Shown here: in pieces, positions 43,301 to 54,857 of the stretch
Position numbering within the stretch: the first letter of the stretch is position 1
Layout: each line of letters opens with the position of its first letter
DNA from: Glandiceps talaboti
Lineage: Eukaryota > Hemichordata > Enteropneusta > Spengelidae
DNA: 64,000 nucleotides
Assembly: GCF_964340395.1 (NCBI RefSeq)
Contig: NC_135562.1
Span: forward strand, 22,741,173-22,805,172
Direction of reading: 5' to 3'
The notes under the pieces: model-generated
Told to the model about the DNA's origin: nothing
What the model saw: only the letters and a program-made list of their open reading frames with translations
The model's database searches: none
Made by a program: the position numbers and the translations under genes

Positions 43301-43915
43301 AGCAAGGAAACCGACATGTCGGTTTTTCTGCAACTTGTCGCAAGTTGCTTCATGAGTTGCACCATGTAACCACATCATCGTGTCGCAAGTAATAACCTTT
43401 GACATATACAATGTACTGATGTGTTAAATGACGTTCAATGTTATGGCCGCCATGTTTTTGGTATAAACATTCTATTTGGCAAGTCTTTTTGATATCATTT
43501 TGATTTATCACCATGATTACCACTTATAAATAGTATACAATGTCTATGAATGCTTGATCTCTGCTGAATATCATTTTATTTCCAACTTGAATGCAAGTAG
43601 TGACATCGGAAAGATCAACATCACCCTAAACAAACTTTCAATTGAATATGGTTTTACTATCGATACCTCAACAAATTTTCAGTCATTTTTTTTGTAAATA
43701 TTAGCAATTTCATATCATTTCTACCAAATTCCTGCAACTAGAAGACTTGACCTCTATGACCTGTAACTTTTATATATCTATGCAAGTGCAGCAGTTAGCT
43801 CTTGCGACTTACCATGCAACTAGTTGCTTCGTGTATGCGTTCTGTTGCAGTTGCTAGCCTTGTCGCATGCGACGAATTGCTTCGTGAGTTGCATCGTGTA
43901 ACTGGGCCTTTATAC
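43300..43915. repeat. Region of repeated GCAACTTG/CGCAAGT words
   Basis: Related phrases CTTGTCGCAAGTTGCTTC and GTTGCACCATGTAACC near 43340 recur as GTCGCATGCGACGAATTGCTTC and GTTGCATCGTGTAAC near 43865 in the same order, and CTTGCGACTTACCATGCAAC lies between. Possibly the two ends of a decayed repeat; no ORF. Confidence 0.5.
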
Positions 43916-46010
43916 TATAGATGCGAAAACACAAACTGCTACAAACTAAACTGAATGAGAGGGTTATTCCCATACAGAGAGGTCTACAGTGTTTGCTGTC
44001 CAAATGAGTCATTTTCAGGAAAGAATCCCTAGACATGGGTCAATTTACGAATCATCAGTCTATAACTTTGGCAACAACCTCATGCTTTAGAAAAATTCCC
44101 ACGCGGCATCAGAAAAAGGTGACCAAGTGGAAGATTTTCCTCAAGAAGTCCCTAACAATGTGTCTTCATTTTGCCTTATACATCATACATGGGTCGATGT
44201 TTTCAGCATGGGCGGCACACCCCTGTCTAAAAATTTTCAAAATACCCTTAAATTTGGAAATTGCCCTTATTTCTAATTCCTTTATTGCAATGTATATTAT
44301 TAGAAAATGACTTGGCCACTTGATGTTATGCATTCACTTGTTTATAATTCTGTTCATAAATGTTAAGTTTGATAATGGCACTGACTCAAACTCCCCTCTC
44401 TTCATTGAGCAAACTGGTACTTTTAATGAAAATGTTTTTGAACAGGTTTGAATAATGAAATGTGATGAATGTCCTCGATTTCAAAATAGAAATTAAAAAA
44501 TGTCATCAAAAAGTGTTCTGTACTACAACTGTTTCAGAACTAGATACTAGTAATTCAATTCACTTACTACTGGCTATGTTGTCCACCATATGATATTTGC
44601 TGATAAAATTTTACTCAAAGTATATAGTCACTCAATGAGGATACTTAATTTAATCCTGACTTTCTCCCAAGTGATAGTTGTTTGTACACAAGTTAATACT
44701 GTTTGGGAAAGACAGTATTCTATATGACTTGGGGGAGATGTAAAATCTAATTTTCCTGATAGCTTTGCACACACTGTGTCTGTACTATAAAAGTCCTGGC
44801 TAGAGAAAGTAGCCCTTTAGTAGATCAGTTATCAAACAAGTCTGTGTTTCTAATTTAGTTTATCAATCATTCATATAATATATTCTCCAAGAATCCCGAG
44901 TGATATTGTGTTCACCCTGGAATATATTTCATTCTTGGTAGTTTATGGCGTAAAACAAAAATTTAGCAAGACAAAAGGAGGTTTCATGTATTAAACTTGG
45001 TGACAGTCATGGGTATCAGAGAAAAAGTGAAAGACAAACACAGAAAGTTTTTTTTTGATAAGAAGACATGTAGTTCATACCAAATTATACCCTTACCGAA
45101 ATGAGACAGCTGTTTTTGAGCTGCAGCAGCTCTCAAAAAGACTTCTGACAGTTAGCTGCCGGAAGGCTGATTTTTGTGCATACATAATTAGATTTGAGCT
45201 GCAGAGAACAGCTCTCAACAGCTCAGGTAAATACCTGACAGACATTCAACTGCTTTATAACAGACTTATGTAAGACTATCCTCAGACATCTGAAAGACCA
45301 CTAACAGACCTGACAGACTAACAACAGCCTTCTGACAGCATTGTGACAAACTGCTGAAAGACTATAAGCAGACTTCTGACAGGTATCATTGGCACACTGC
45401 AAAAGGGGAATTCCTTACTAAAAATCCACTAGTTTAAAAAGTGTTCTATACTAATTCAAAACAAGTCTGATCAGTTTTGAGTGTTTCATTCATGTTTTAA
45501 ACTTGTCAGAAGTCCTTAGTCAACTCATTTGAAACTAGTTTTAAACATGTTTTAAACCATATTAATTTTGACACTTAAAACATGCTTATACACGTTGGGG
45601 AAATATATTTGACATACAAATGTATATCAGGACTGACCATATTTGATTTGAATGCTTGTTCCCACTGAAACATATTTAAAAAATGTCAGTTTCACAAACT
45701 CACAAAGTTTGTTCACTTACATGTTTTAGGGGATACACATATATGTATGTATGTACATACTACACACACGGGCACATACTTTTGCAACCAGTAAATCATG
45801 CAGAAGAAGAATTAAATGAAAACAAGAAGCAACTTTATTGCTTTTTTCCAAAATAACTAAAAGGCTTGAGACATGTCTGTAGTGAAATGACAGTACCAAC
45901 ATACCTGAGTTTAACAATAGTACCTGTATTCATCCATTGATTAGAAGACAAAAAATACATGTCCCTTAATGATGGGGTTCTTCAAATCAAATCTAAAGAA
46001 TTACCTACAT
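43916..46010. other. Stretch without recognised gene
   Basis: Around 45090-45370 the words GACAG, CAGCTC and CTGACAG recur; a similar GACAGCTGTCAGT-rich stretch lies at 49600-49850, and TACCCTTACC.AA.TGA is inverted between about 45087 and 49877, so both may belong to one repeat family. At 45430-45560 a TTTAAA/AACATGTTTTAAA-rich tract occurs. No exon is supported. Confidence 0.4.
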
Positions 46011-46210
46011 CATACATGTGAAAGAGCTCTGGCAATTTGAGTTTGGCTTTCAACAGTTGCTGGAGTTTCAGAGTCTGACATTATTTCACTTTCAGTCATT
46101 ATATAAGCTAAAGCCATTGTGTTCATCATTAGCATCATCACTTCGGCAGTTTACATCATCACTTTGGCAGTTTACATCATCACTTTGGCAGAATCAGGAT
46201 CAGAATCAGA

Positions 46211-46241
46211 TCAATCAATATCCATTGGTTCCTGAAAGTCA
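46211..46241 (-). CDS. Candidate terminal coding exon of unidentified gene
   Basis: Strong acceptor GGTTCTTTCTTTGCAG on the minus strand. One frame reads DFQEPMDID and stops. It does not join in phase to the exon at 46491-46703, so another exon or splice form is needed. Beyond the stop are near-identical 21-bp repeats (AAAGTGATGATGTAAACTGCC). Confidence 0.3.
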
Positions 46242-46490
46242 CTGCAAAGAAAGAACCAAGAGCAATCAATTAACAAAAGAAATGTTTGTTATGAATGTGA
46301 AGGGAGAGGTACACAGTTCATTTTATCTTTTGTTTCTAATAAACAGTTACATGCTACAAACAAAGAATCTATTGTTTGTCCCTATAGAAATGCCAACTGT
46401 CTTGTGTCTTTTTACTATTTGCTCCTCTTGGGCAATTATATTGCTCTGTTTTGTTTTTATACACTAACAGATTAAAAAAGTTACTAGTAC

Positions 46491-46703
46491 CTTTGAAAGT
46501 AGGCCTGTTCCTTCATCCTTTTTAAAGTTGCCATACAACTTTGCTAGGCGTTTGGCTTGCTTCTCTTCAGCAATTTCTCTATCTTTGTCAGTCTTTGCTT
46601 TATTGCTTTGCTGTGCTGCATGTGTTCCATTTTTTGTCCTGCTGGAGTTTGCTTTCTTTGTCCACTTTCTGTTTTTTGTACTTTTATGTTGACACTGCTT
46701 TTT
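46491..46703 (-). CDS. Coding exon of an unidentified minus-strand gene
   Basis: One frame is open from after TTTAG (acceptor GATGACTTTAG at 46704) to the donor CAAAG|GTACTA. The peptide is charged and helical: KSTKNRKWTKKANSSRTK, then DKDREIAEEKQAKRLAKLYG and NFKKDEGTGLLSK. Composition suggests a basic nuclear or coiled-coil protein. No family is recognised. The upstream acceptor choice is uncertain; an alternative at 46728 leaves an in-frame stop. Likely belongs with the first exon near 47921-48011. Confidence 0.45.
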
Positions 46704-47915
46704 CTAAAGTCATCTTGAGTTTCTACTCTAAGATGCAACAAATAAAAACATGCATGTAAGTAACAATAATTTTGGCAAAACAAAAATTATCAACTGGTAA
46801 ATAGAATCTACAAAATGTATATTCTTGTAGTGTGTTAACAGTGGTACACCCTAGGTGAATACATTTTATCAGACTTCCCAAAAGTACATCAGAGCAGCCA
46901 TAATTAAGGAACAGCTTTATAAAAACTTTATAAAAAAATAATGAACTCGCAGTCTTCCCACATCGTCTCACTTAACACTTAACATTTCTACTTAGAATAA
47001 GACAAGGATAATTAATATTGCTTGTCTGATGACCACAATGCCTCAACAAGAGTTCCATATTCTTACTCTCTCCTTACAACTAAATAGGTGTTGTGTTCTA
47101 TAATTTGCACTATAACGTAATGAATACACAAATACATCAATATGAAGCATTTTAAACATGACAATCTTTGATTAAAATGAAAGTCCATACCCTTATTAAA
47201 TAAATACATGCATACATGTACGTATATATATACACACACATACATACATACATACATACATACATACATACATACATACATACATACGGACGTAACCTCA
47301 ATGACATACATCAAGTTGGTGAAAAGTGTTCTGCATGTACATGACAGAGCACTGTGTAAATGTGGCTGTGACCATGGGGTGTACTAGTACTACTACTAAA
47401 TGATTTGTGACACACTGGTTTCTACAAAACACTCCAACATTGTTCCATTCCATATCTTAATTGAATAAATTAATTTGCCACTGTTTTCTAACAAGACTCA
47501 GTGCGGTACATAGGAACTCTTTCGACGAGAAACTAATAATTTTTACACGATAAATCATGGGGGGGGGGGGGGTGTAATCTAATTCCAGTTTACACACGGC
47601 ACCATGGAGGCAAGCAGTGCATTCTTTCCTACTTTCAATCGACAAAGTGGACACTTCAACTTGAATATTACATGTATATCAGATGTACTTTAAAAACAAC
47701 TTTCGGAAGTTTCAAACAGTTGTAGAAGTCTATGTATGCAACCGTGGACCGAGGTCTAGGTCTACGTCTGAAAAGGCTCCGATCGTACGGCCACAAGTAC
47801 TATAAATAATATAAATAAGATATAACGTCTACACATAGACGACCAGGATTCTATCGTTTAGAAAAAATACCAGAGCCTATAATGTGCTCTGAAAGCGTCA
47901 GTTAAATTAACATAC
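46704..47915. other. Probable introns of the 46-48 kb minus-strand gene
   Basis: No further exon could be assigned. Holds an (ATAC/CATA)n microsatellite at 47233-47286 and a poly-G run at 47561-47573. Confidence 0.4.
47233..47286. repeat. (CATA)n microsatellite
   Basis: Uninterrupted CATA repeats; the minus-strand frame across it is an artefact. Confidence 0.95.
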
Positions 47916-48011
47916 CTTCATCACCAAAATGAGTAGGTCTTGATGTATACCTCTTCTCATGATCAGTTGTCGAAAACGATTTTCTTTGCCTTTGTGAACC
48001 ATGGCCGCCAT
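47916..48011 (-). CDS. Candidate first coding exon of unidentified minus-strand gene
   Basis: On the minus strand GAAGATGGCGGCCATGG supplies ATG at 48011 in a strong initiation context. The frame reads MAAMVHKGKENRFRQLIMRR, then GIHQDLLILVMK and a GTATGT donor near 47915. It lies in a CpG-bearing patch about 400 bp from the plus-strand ATG at 48413, so the spacer may be a divergent promoter. Not recognised as a family. Confidence 0.4.
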
Positions 48012-48412
48012 CTTCCGTTTCACATTTGAAGTACTGGGGAGATTACGCGCGTTGATTTGATTGGCTGATACGTCATAGCCTCGTTCACAATAATTTCAAA
48101 ACTTCAATGCGTTGTAAACTTTACAGCAGTCGTTGATTCAATTTTGAAAAAATATATTTTTGTTTATTATTTTGTTTCTTTCATATTATCCATGTTTGCG
48201 CTGTTATTAGCCATAAACAAAATGTTTGTTCCTAGCAGTTTTTCCACGAGCTTTGAAAGAGCCTGTGACGCCATATTGTGGATATAACCTTAGCCAGCGA
48301 TCGACGATCGAGGGGTTTGTTTATACCGTACGTTCACGTTACGTATCGACTCAAAACAGAGCAGTATACTTGTAATCTCCAAAAGTTGAAGCAAAATGGC
48401 AATCTATGAGAG

Positions 48413-48945
48413 ATGGAAGCGAAAAGTGGCCATTCCAGTTCTGAGGACAACTTTGCGATCATTGGCCCACAAACGATGGACTCCCATCACTTCCGGGTGA
48501 TGTCCCTCGACATCAACAACACACGAACACGTACACAGACAATACCGATACCGTTTCAAGCGAGTTTGGTAGACTAATGAGATGATCGACAGGAAGGAGA
48601 TGGCGAGCATCATATTTATTCATGTTATAACATAACGGAGGAAATGAAGACAACTGTGAGTTATTTGACAATGAAGAGGGGAGTCAAAATCCCTTGTTGA
48701 CATCCGACTGTCGAGATTTATCAGACGGCGTTGATGATGGGTATGACAACCCTGAATATGACTGACTATAGTGAAACTGAAAACTCAGATATTGGCGAGG
48801 CCGATCATATGCGGCCCAAAATGAACCACTCTTTTCAATGCCTATACGCTACACGACCGGCCCAAGTCAAGAAATATACTGCAGGGGACATTTCCTGTAG
48901 TACCCTTGAAAATGGGCCGTGTTTCTGCATATGTAACCAGTAATT
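48413..48945 (+). pseudogene. Possible decayed coding region, plus strand
   Basis: From ATG at 48413 the frame reads MEAKSGHSSSEDNFAIIGPQ and TMDSHHFRVMSLDINN up to a stop near 48575. A second frame (from about 48620) reads GNEDNCELFDNEEGSQNPLL, then DCRDLSDGVDDGYDNPEYD. A third (48755-48943) reads SETENSDIGEADHMRPKMNH and YATRPAQVKKYTAGDISC. Acidic, protein-like composition in three successive frames suggests one coding sequence broken by indels, or exons with unseen small introns. Family not recognised. Confidence 0.35.
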
Positions 48946-50242
48946 GCTAGTCCCAAGTTGAAGCATAGTAAACAAATTCCACACTAATATACGTGCATGG
49001 CTATCACAAACCCAGAATACTAAATCTGGCAAATGATTTTAAAATGGATGTTTGTTATGTAGGTGACATATTACAAATAATTTGAGAAAACAGTTACATT
49101 AAATCTCGGTAAGTTGTGAGGGTGAACGATGCAAATAATAAATGCATACAACAATACATGTACATTTTATATTAGAGGTATTCTGTAAGGATTGATTTTG
49201 TTGTTCATGCAGCTGGTTTACGTTTTAACAAGAACAGATTCCGGTGTTTATACTTAACAATGAAACTTAATAAATATATTTTAACATGTAAATGTACTGT
49301 AGTTATTGGTCATTTGATGGTGTTGCAGGCATTCTTATAAATATTACCTACATTCACCTGCATACATTTGATGTATGTTTTAGTGAATAAGTATTTAGGC
49401 AAGTTTAATTCCAAGCAATATTTATTATGACAGAAGCATATTAACAGAGAACCCTTGGATTGGTATGCCCTTCCACATTGCCACTGTCCAGGTAACTTTA
49501 AAATATTCTGGAAACTACCACAAAAGCTGCTAAAAGTCTGCTGCTAGTCGTTTTGCCCATGACAGAGCAAAGTGTAAACACTCCTGACAGACATTATTTA
49601 GAAATTAACTCCTGTGGCTGAAGACAGCTGCCAGTAAACTGCAAGTAGCTGTTGGTGAACTGCAGACAGCTGTCAGTGAGATGCAGACAGCTGTCAGTAA
49701 GCTTAAGAATTTTTTTCCTAACAGACATAAACCCTAGAAGTCTGTTGCAGACATTCAGCAGCTCAACACATTTTTGAATGTGTGCAATAGAGCTGTTGGT
49801 AGTGTGCCACAGAGCTGAAAAGCTCTGAAAAAGCTCTTTGCCAGCTTGGGTCTGAGCTTTCAGTTTGGTAAGGGTAGGCCAGTCAAAATAAGGTTTGACC
49901 CAGACATAATTGCAACAGAAATTATTTTTAGTGCATCTTACTTGAATTTTATGCTGAACAACATATCAAAATGTTGGAACATGGGGAAAATAAGATTTAT
50001 ATTAATTCCCAATCTTTTTTCTTTTTTCTTCATTCAGCCAGAAAATACTTGTGACCGAAGGGTTGTCACTACCCATTTAGCTACTCGAAGTGACAAAGCC
50101 CCTTAGGTCACTCTTATTTTCCTTGAATGAAGAAAGAAAAATAGTGGGGGAGGGGGGGGGGGGTTGACATCTAAGTACATATAATAATGACACTTTTCCT
50201 TGGTATTCATTTCTCTAATCAGAAACATATTTTGTTTTTCAG
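48946..50242. other. Stretch upstream of kinesin exon
   Basis: Contains the GACAGCTGTCAGT-rich repeat at 49600-49850, a small hairpin at about 50026-50140 (TTTTCTTCATTCA against TGAATGAAGAAAG, with GTGAC/GTCAC words inside) and a poly-G run at 50149-50163. No exon is supported. Confidence 0.45.
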
Positions 50243-50349
50243 TCAGAGGAAGTGGTGGTGGTCAGTCGTCAACCAATGAACCAGGAAGAAATTGCTGCAG
50301 GGCATGAAGGAGTGATTGAAATGGACATCAACATTAGAAAACCACTCCG
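50243..50349 (+). CDS. Kinesin-2-like motor exon (beta-1 strand)
   Basis: Between TTTGTTTTTCAG and CTCCG|GTAAAA. Encodes SEEVVVVSRQPMNQEEIAAG, then HEGVIEMDINIRKPLR. This matches the start of the kinesin-2 motor (S.VVVVRCRPMN in KIF3 proteins), but the adenine-contacting RCRP has become SRQP. Phase 0 in, phase 2 out, which suits each downstream P-loop exon. No initiation codon in this exon; upstream exons must lie to the left, possibly at 30346 and 36384. Only one copy, outside the tandem blocks. Confidence 0.72.
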
Positions 50350-51451
50350 GTAAAAAAATGATGTTTGCAAACCCACCAATGTAATGTTTGAATTAGACCA
50401 ATCATATATACTCAGACAATATAACAACCTTGTGATAATATGCCTCATCTTATGTCAACAGTGCAGATACATAACCGCAACTTCACCTGGGACTACTTTG
50501 CATCTAAAGCCTTCAAACATCCTGATAAAATGAGTTCTAATCCTGTGTCAAAAAACATGTATTGGAAAAACAGTTCACAGGGATTTATTTGACCCATACT
50601 TTAACTCTGGCAACATATTATTATTTGCCAGCAGTTGTGTATAACATTTACAAATTACTAGGAAGTTTGGTTTCTATGAAGGAACATGTACATCTTGTGT
50701 GCCTCATGTCTATAAGTTTGTATACATCGTGACTGTCTGGTAACTACCCCTTACTGTCTATGAATCTGTGATTTTCAGGGACAATGAGTGCTCCATACAA
50801 TAGATAATCACAGAATATGTGTAATGTTTTGGCATAAAATCACCATCACTGAGGGGTTTATGTATGAATTCAATTGTTTCTCTGCCAATGAAGAGCTGAA
50901 CATGTTTTATTTTCTGAACGACATCTGTTCAAAATTATACGAGCAATTAGTAAGTTAAACATACATGTACATGACAAATATGAGCTTCATTACACAATAG
51001 TTTATGAAATATCACTTTAAAAATGCCAACAAGTTCTGAAAATTCAAGTACAATAAATGAATGATTTACAGAAAATAGAATTATAGTAAAATTCACCAAC
51101 AGTAAGTTGCACCTCATCTCTTATGGGGTCAACAATTTCCATTGTGACTTCTTCCCCATTGTAAAGAAAAGTATTACCACCTATCAGCTATGATGACCTA
51201 CAGCATATGAGGTACCAAGTATATACCACATGTAAAGATGAGCATAATCAGTGTTTTTAAATCCGTAAAAGTTCTGGGGTTCACGATCAATTTATTAAAT
51301 TTTCGTGTGTGGCCATGGTCAACGTGAAACAACAGAAAACACGTACAAATGTAAAATGCTTTGAAAATCGTGTTTCAACTAATAAAGAAGGCAATTTTTT
51401 ACAAAACAAATATAGTTGATGATGGTACCGCACCACACCACTGAACTGAGG
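50350..51451. other. Intron between beta-1 exon and block A
   Basis: At 50462, after CTTATGTCAACAG, a frame reads VQIHNRNFTWDYFASKAF, which loosely resembles the F.FD.V region of kinesins, but no good donor follows. Otherwise featureless. In the canonical motor an exon for this region is expected here. Confidence 0.4.
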
Positions 51452-51595
51452 CCAGCCACTAATCAGAACTAGTTTTACCACCATTGATTATATGCACAAA
51501 CTTGCCCTTATCTACATGTACCATCATTTTATTTGATAGTTATACATGCGGATGTACATGCCTGAATCATTTCTCTATTTAAATGAATTTTTCAG

Positions 51596-51720
51596 TATTA
51601 TACAAAGAGGATTGTACGACGACAGATTCCGTGTTGTAGACGACTCTGTACTAGAGGACTTTAATGTTACAATATCTTCATACGGACAGATTGGTATGGG
51701 CAAGACATTTACTATGGAAG
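51596..51720 (+). CDS. Kinesin P-loop exon, block A
   Basis: 125 nt, phase 2 to phase 1, between AATTTTTCAG and GAAG|GTCAGT. Encodes [20 protein letters not shown] then [20 protein letters not shown]. It corresponds to the kinesin-2 segment ending YGQTGTGKT.TMEG. The Walker A GxxxxGKT is kept but both Thr of GQTGTGKT are replaced (I and M). Confidence 0.8.
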
Positions 51721-52172
51721 GTCAGTTATTTAACATATCAATTATTTGTTGAATTAGTTGGTGGGATCGTCTTTGCTTATGTCAGGACCTTTCAGGAGAA
51801 TATGTAAGTCTGTATAATATGTAATGTTCCAGTTCCTAGTACATAGCTTAGTTTTGTGAGTTCTTGCTACTGTTTTTATTTATCAATAACTAATTGTAAA
51901 GAGGCAACGCTATTAATCAGAATGATTGAATAAATTTCATAAAGATATTTGATGCATTTTTTCAACATACTCCTAAAAGTTAATTTTAAAAAAAAAACAG
52001 AAAAAAGTTGCATTTTGCAAATTTACCATAATCTTGAAATTGATGTGTTAAACTCCTCAAATTTAACTTGTATTTGTCAAGATAATGTCAAATATTGAGA
52101 ACGAATACAAAATGCTCAAAATTATCTGAGCAATGGTAATTGTAAACTTACATGTATGATATCATGATTCAG

Positions 52173-52381
52173 GTGTATGGAGTGATCCAGACCTCCGAGA
52201 TTTGATTCCAGATTCCTTTGACCACAAATGTACACAAATATCCCAGTCAGAAAATCCACAGTATTTAGTGAGAGCATCATACTTGGAGATCTATCAGGAC
52301 AAGATCAGTGATTTGCTTTCCAAAGTCCAGAAGGAAATGTTAGAATTGAAAAAACGACCAGATACTGGTGTTTATGTTATG
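52173..52381 (+). CDS. Kinesin motor exon 3-type, block A
   Basis: 209 nt after TATCATGATTCAG, to GTTATG|GTGAGT. Encodes [18 protein letters not shown], then [53 protein letters not shown] and LLSK...[12 protein letters not shown] are specific to kinesin-2 (KIF3) motors. Confidence 0.88.
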
Positions 52382-52756
52382 GTGAGTATTTAGAGTAAAA
52401 TAGTTTAACTTTTCAACTTGCAAACTGCACTAGCTGCAAGTGGGACATTATTGTTTGATATCAGGATTATGTTTGTTGATTGATTTTAGGGTACAGACCC
52501 AAACATCAGTTTGATGGGATTCATTGTAATATCATAAATGTATACATACATTTACCCATACTTTGTTCAATATTGTTGAAAGTATATGTTACGAGTACGA
52601 AAGTCAATATTTCCGGCAAAACATCTTTTTAAAAAAAAACAGTATATGTAGCTATAAAGTCATATTTATATGTATTATTATCTGTTTAAAAACACTTAAA
52701 TTGAAAAATCATAACTTTAATATTTGATGGATTTTTGTAATGTTATTTGTTCTCAG

Positions 52757-52836
52757 GATCTCATCTCATTTGTTACAAAAAGTGTGACAGAAATTGAGCA
52801 TGTGGTGAATGTAGGTAATCAGAACAGAACTGTTGG
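52757..52836 (+). CDS. Kinesin motor exon 4-type, block A
   Basis: 80 nt between TTGTTCTCAG and GG|GTAAGC, phase 0 to 2. Encodes [20 protein letters not shown] then NQNRTVG, equivalent to the kinesin-2 run FVTKSV.EIEHVMNVGNQNR. The canonical next segment (switch I, NEHSSRSH) is not found in the window. Confidence 0.88.
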
Positions 52837-53013
52837 GTAAGCAAGCTTCTTGTTATTCTCATTGAATTACAAGCATTATTAACTTGATCTTTGTTGTTTC
52901 ACATTGTGTTGTCTAGAAAAACAATAATGAAGTAGTTTTTGTTAGCACAACTAAACTGATAAGGTTCAGTAGTACATGAGGCATGGTTAAGTGTCTATGT
53001 GTCTGTCTATCTG

Positions 53014-53044
<31 letters not shown>

Positions 53045-53403
53045 GGATGTGTGTAAACAACTTAAAGTCAAATACTGCTGAACAGATAAGGTTCAGTAGT
53101 GCTAAAGGCATCACTAACTGTCTGTCTGTCTGTGTGTCTGTCTGTCTGTGTGTGTGATTTAGGTAAAAAAATGTGGTTTTTGGTAAAAAAATCTTAAGCT
53201 AAAAAATATAGCTGTATAGCATGCAGTCACAGGTTTTGAGACATTCCGCCAGCATGCACACATCAAGTTGTAGATGATGGGATACGTGAAAGTAGGTCAA
53301 AGGCCATCCTCAAATATAACTTTCCAAGTGTGTCACAAAGTAATTGAAATCTATATACTTGACTTGCTGTTGTTTTGAATGACAACAGTTTCACATCCTA
53401 TCC

Positions 53404-54857
53404 CAGGGCTCGAAATTCGCGGTAGCCCCGCGTCCACAGACTACCAATGTCTGTCTCTGGGCTACCAAATTATGTGAGTGGTAGCCCAATTGGGCTACTA
53501 AGTTTTGAATGAAACTGTGACACCCTGACTCCGACACCTTCCCGGGCCGGGGGCCTCCGAGGTCGCAGTCCTGTGGGACGTGTTCTCGCCAAAATTAGCG
53601 TCAAAATCAGTGCGTCTTTCCAAATTTGCATCCACACTACATGTATATCAAATGTACACGAAATACATGTACACTGTACACGTCATTCTTCCGTTCATCG
53701 TATACACAGCTTGTACTTCCAAAATGTCACAACAAAACATTTATATGCAACAATATTCTGTATAGCGATTTAATGTTATCTTTCTGTACTTTCAATTTCC
53801 CATGGTTATCACTCTCTGGAAATCTGCTCTCCGGCCCGGGCCCTTCCGGTTCTTCTCGGAGTCGGGGTACAGTACACTCTCGGTACAGCACTGCTGCAGT
53901 AACTAAATTCCATAACATGAATGACAGCTTTAACTTTCAACTTGACAGAGACACAGTTGTAATGGTGTTTGATAAAAGTTTATGCTGATGAGAACTGTTA
54001 ACTTGGTATACACCTACAGATTCGTTTATTCTTGAACGATGCCTAAAACATTCCGTGTGTAAACCACGCTCACGCAACCCCTGAGAGCATGCAGTGGTGA
54101 ATGGTAAATTCACGTAATGTATTCGATCTAGTAGTTACAGTAGCAAAGCTCAAAAGAAAGTTGAAGTTTTAGTGAGAATGAAATGGTGACATGATGATTT
54201 GAATTTATCTTAGTGAAGTTTTCAGCATGGACCGTCTGCTGATGTGGTCTTAGACTCTGTTTGATTATCTCTTTGCCCATGAATGGAAGGGGCTTTGCCG
54301 TAATGGCCGTCATGTATTAATACAAATCCTGTCTAACCCGTCTGTTAATAAGTAACCAATCACGTGAATAGATAATGATAACAGCTAGTTTCTAAACTAC
54401 CCAAGACGTAGTCTCCACATCAGGAAATTGCCATGGGGCTTATGAAACTGTTTATACGTTTTCCATACGTTGAATCATATTCAAATTTTACAGGTCTCAC
54501 TGCACCAAGAGATTTAGATAATAGTTACAACTACGAATTGCGACTACATGTTTTTTCTTCATTGCAATGATAACCGTACGTTGTAAATGACACGGCCCCA
54601 GAGACACATACATGCAAAAAATTGTGTCCCCAATGTCAAATATGGCATGAAATACACACAAATAACGTGTTAACGTGACTCTTAAGTTATTCAAACAATC
54701 ATCGAAATCAATACATCATATAGTTACATATATACACAGACACCATTAATTTAGGAATGCATGCATATGGGCTACCAGTCATTGCTCTCAGGCTACCAAA
54801 TTTAAAAGATGGTAGCCCACCCGGGCTACCAAGAAAAAAAACGAATTTCGAGCCCTG
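53404..54857 (-). mobile_element. hAT-like transposon, 1454 bp, inserted in block A
   Basis: Second copy of the 9462-10933 element, in the opposite orientation. Ends CAGGGCTCGAAATTCG and CGAATTTCGAGCCCTG; 5-bp duplication TATCC (53399-53403 and 54858-54862). Blocks B and C have the empty site (CACATCCTATCCTGGATGC at 57112 and 59204). Keeps the frame [18 protein letters not shown] at 54128-54313 (minus). Confidence 0.92.

Noticed and set aside
46018-46467. 149-codon plus-strand frame
   Set aside because: Runs through a short tandem repeat (CATCACTTTGGCAGTTTA); the opposite strand holds better splice signals and a candidate terminal exon.
47063-47314. Minus-strand frame rich in MYVC repeats
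   Set aside because: Translation of the CATA microsatellite.
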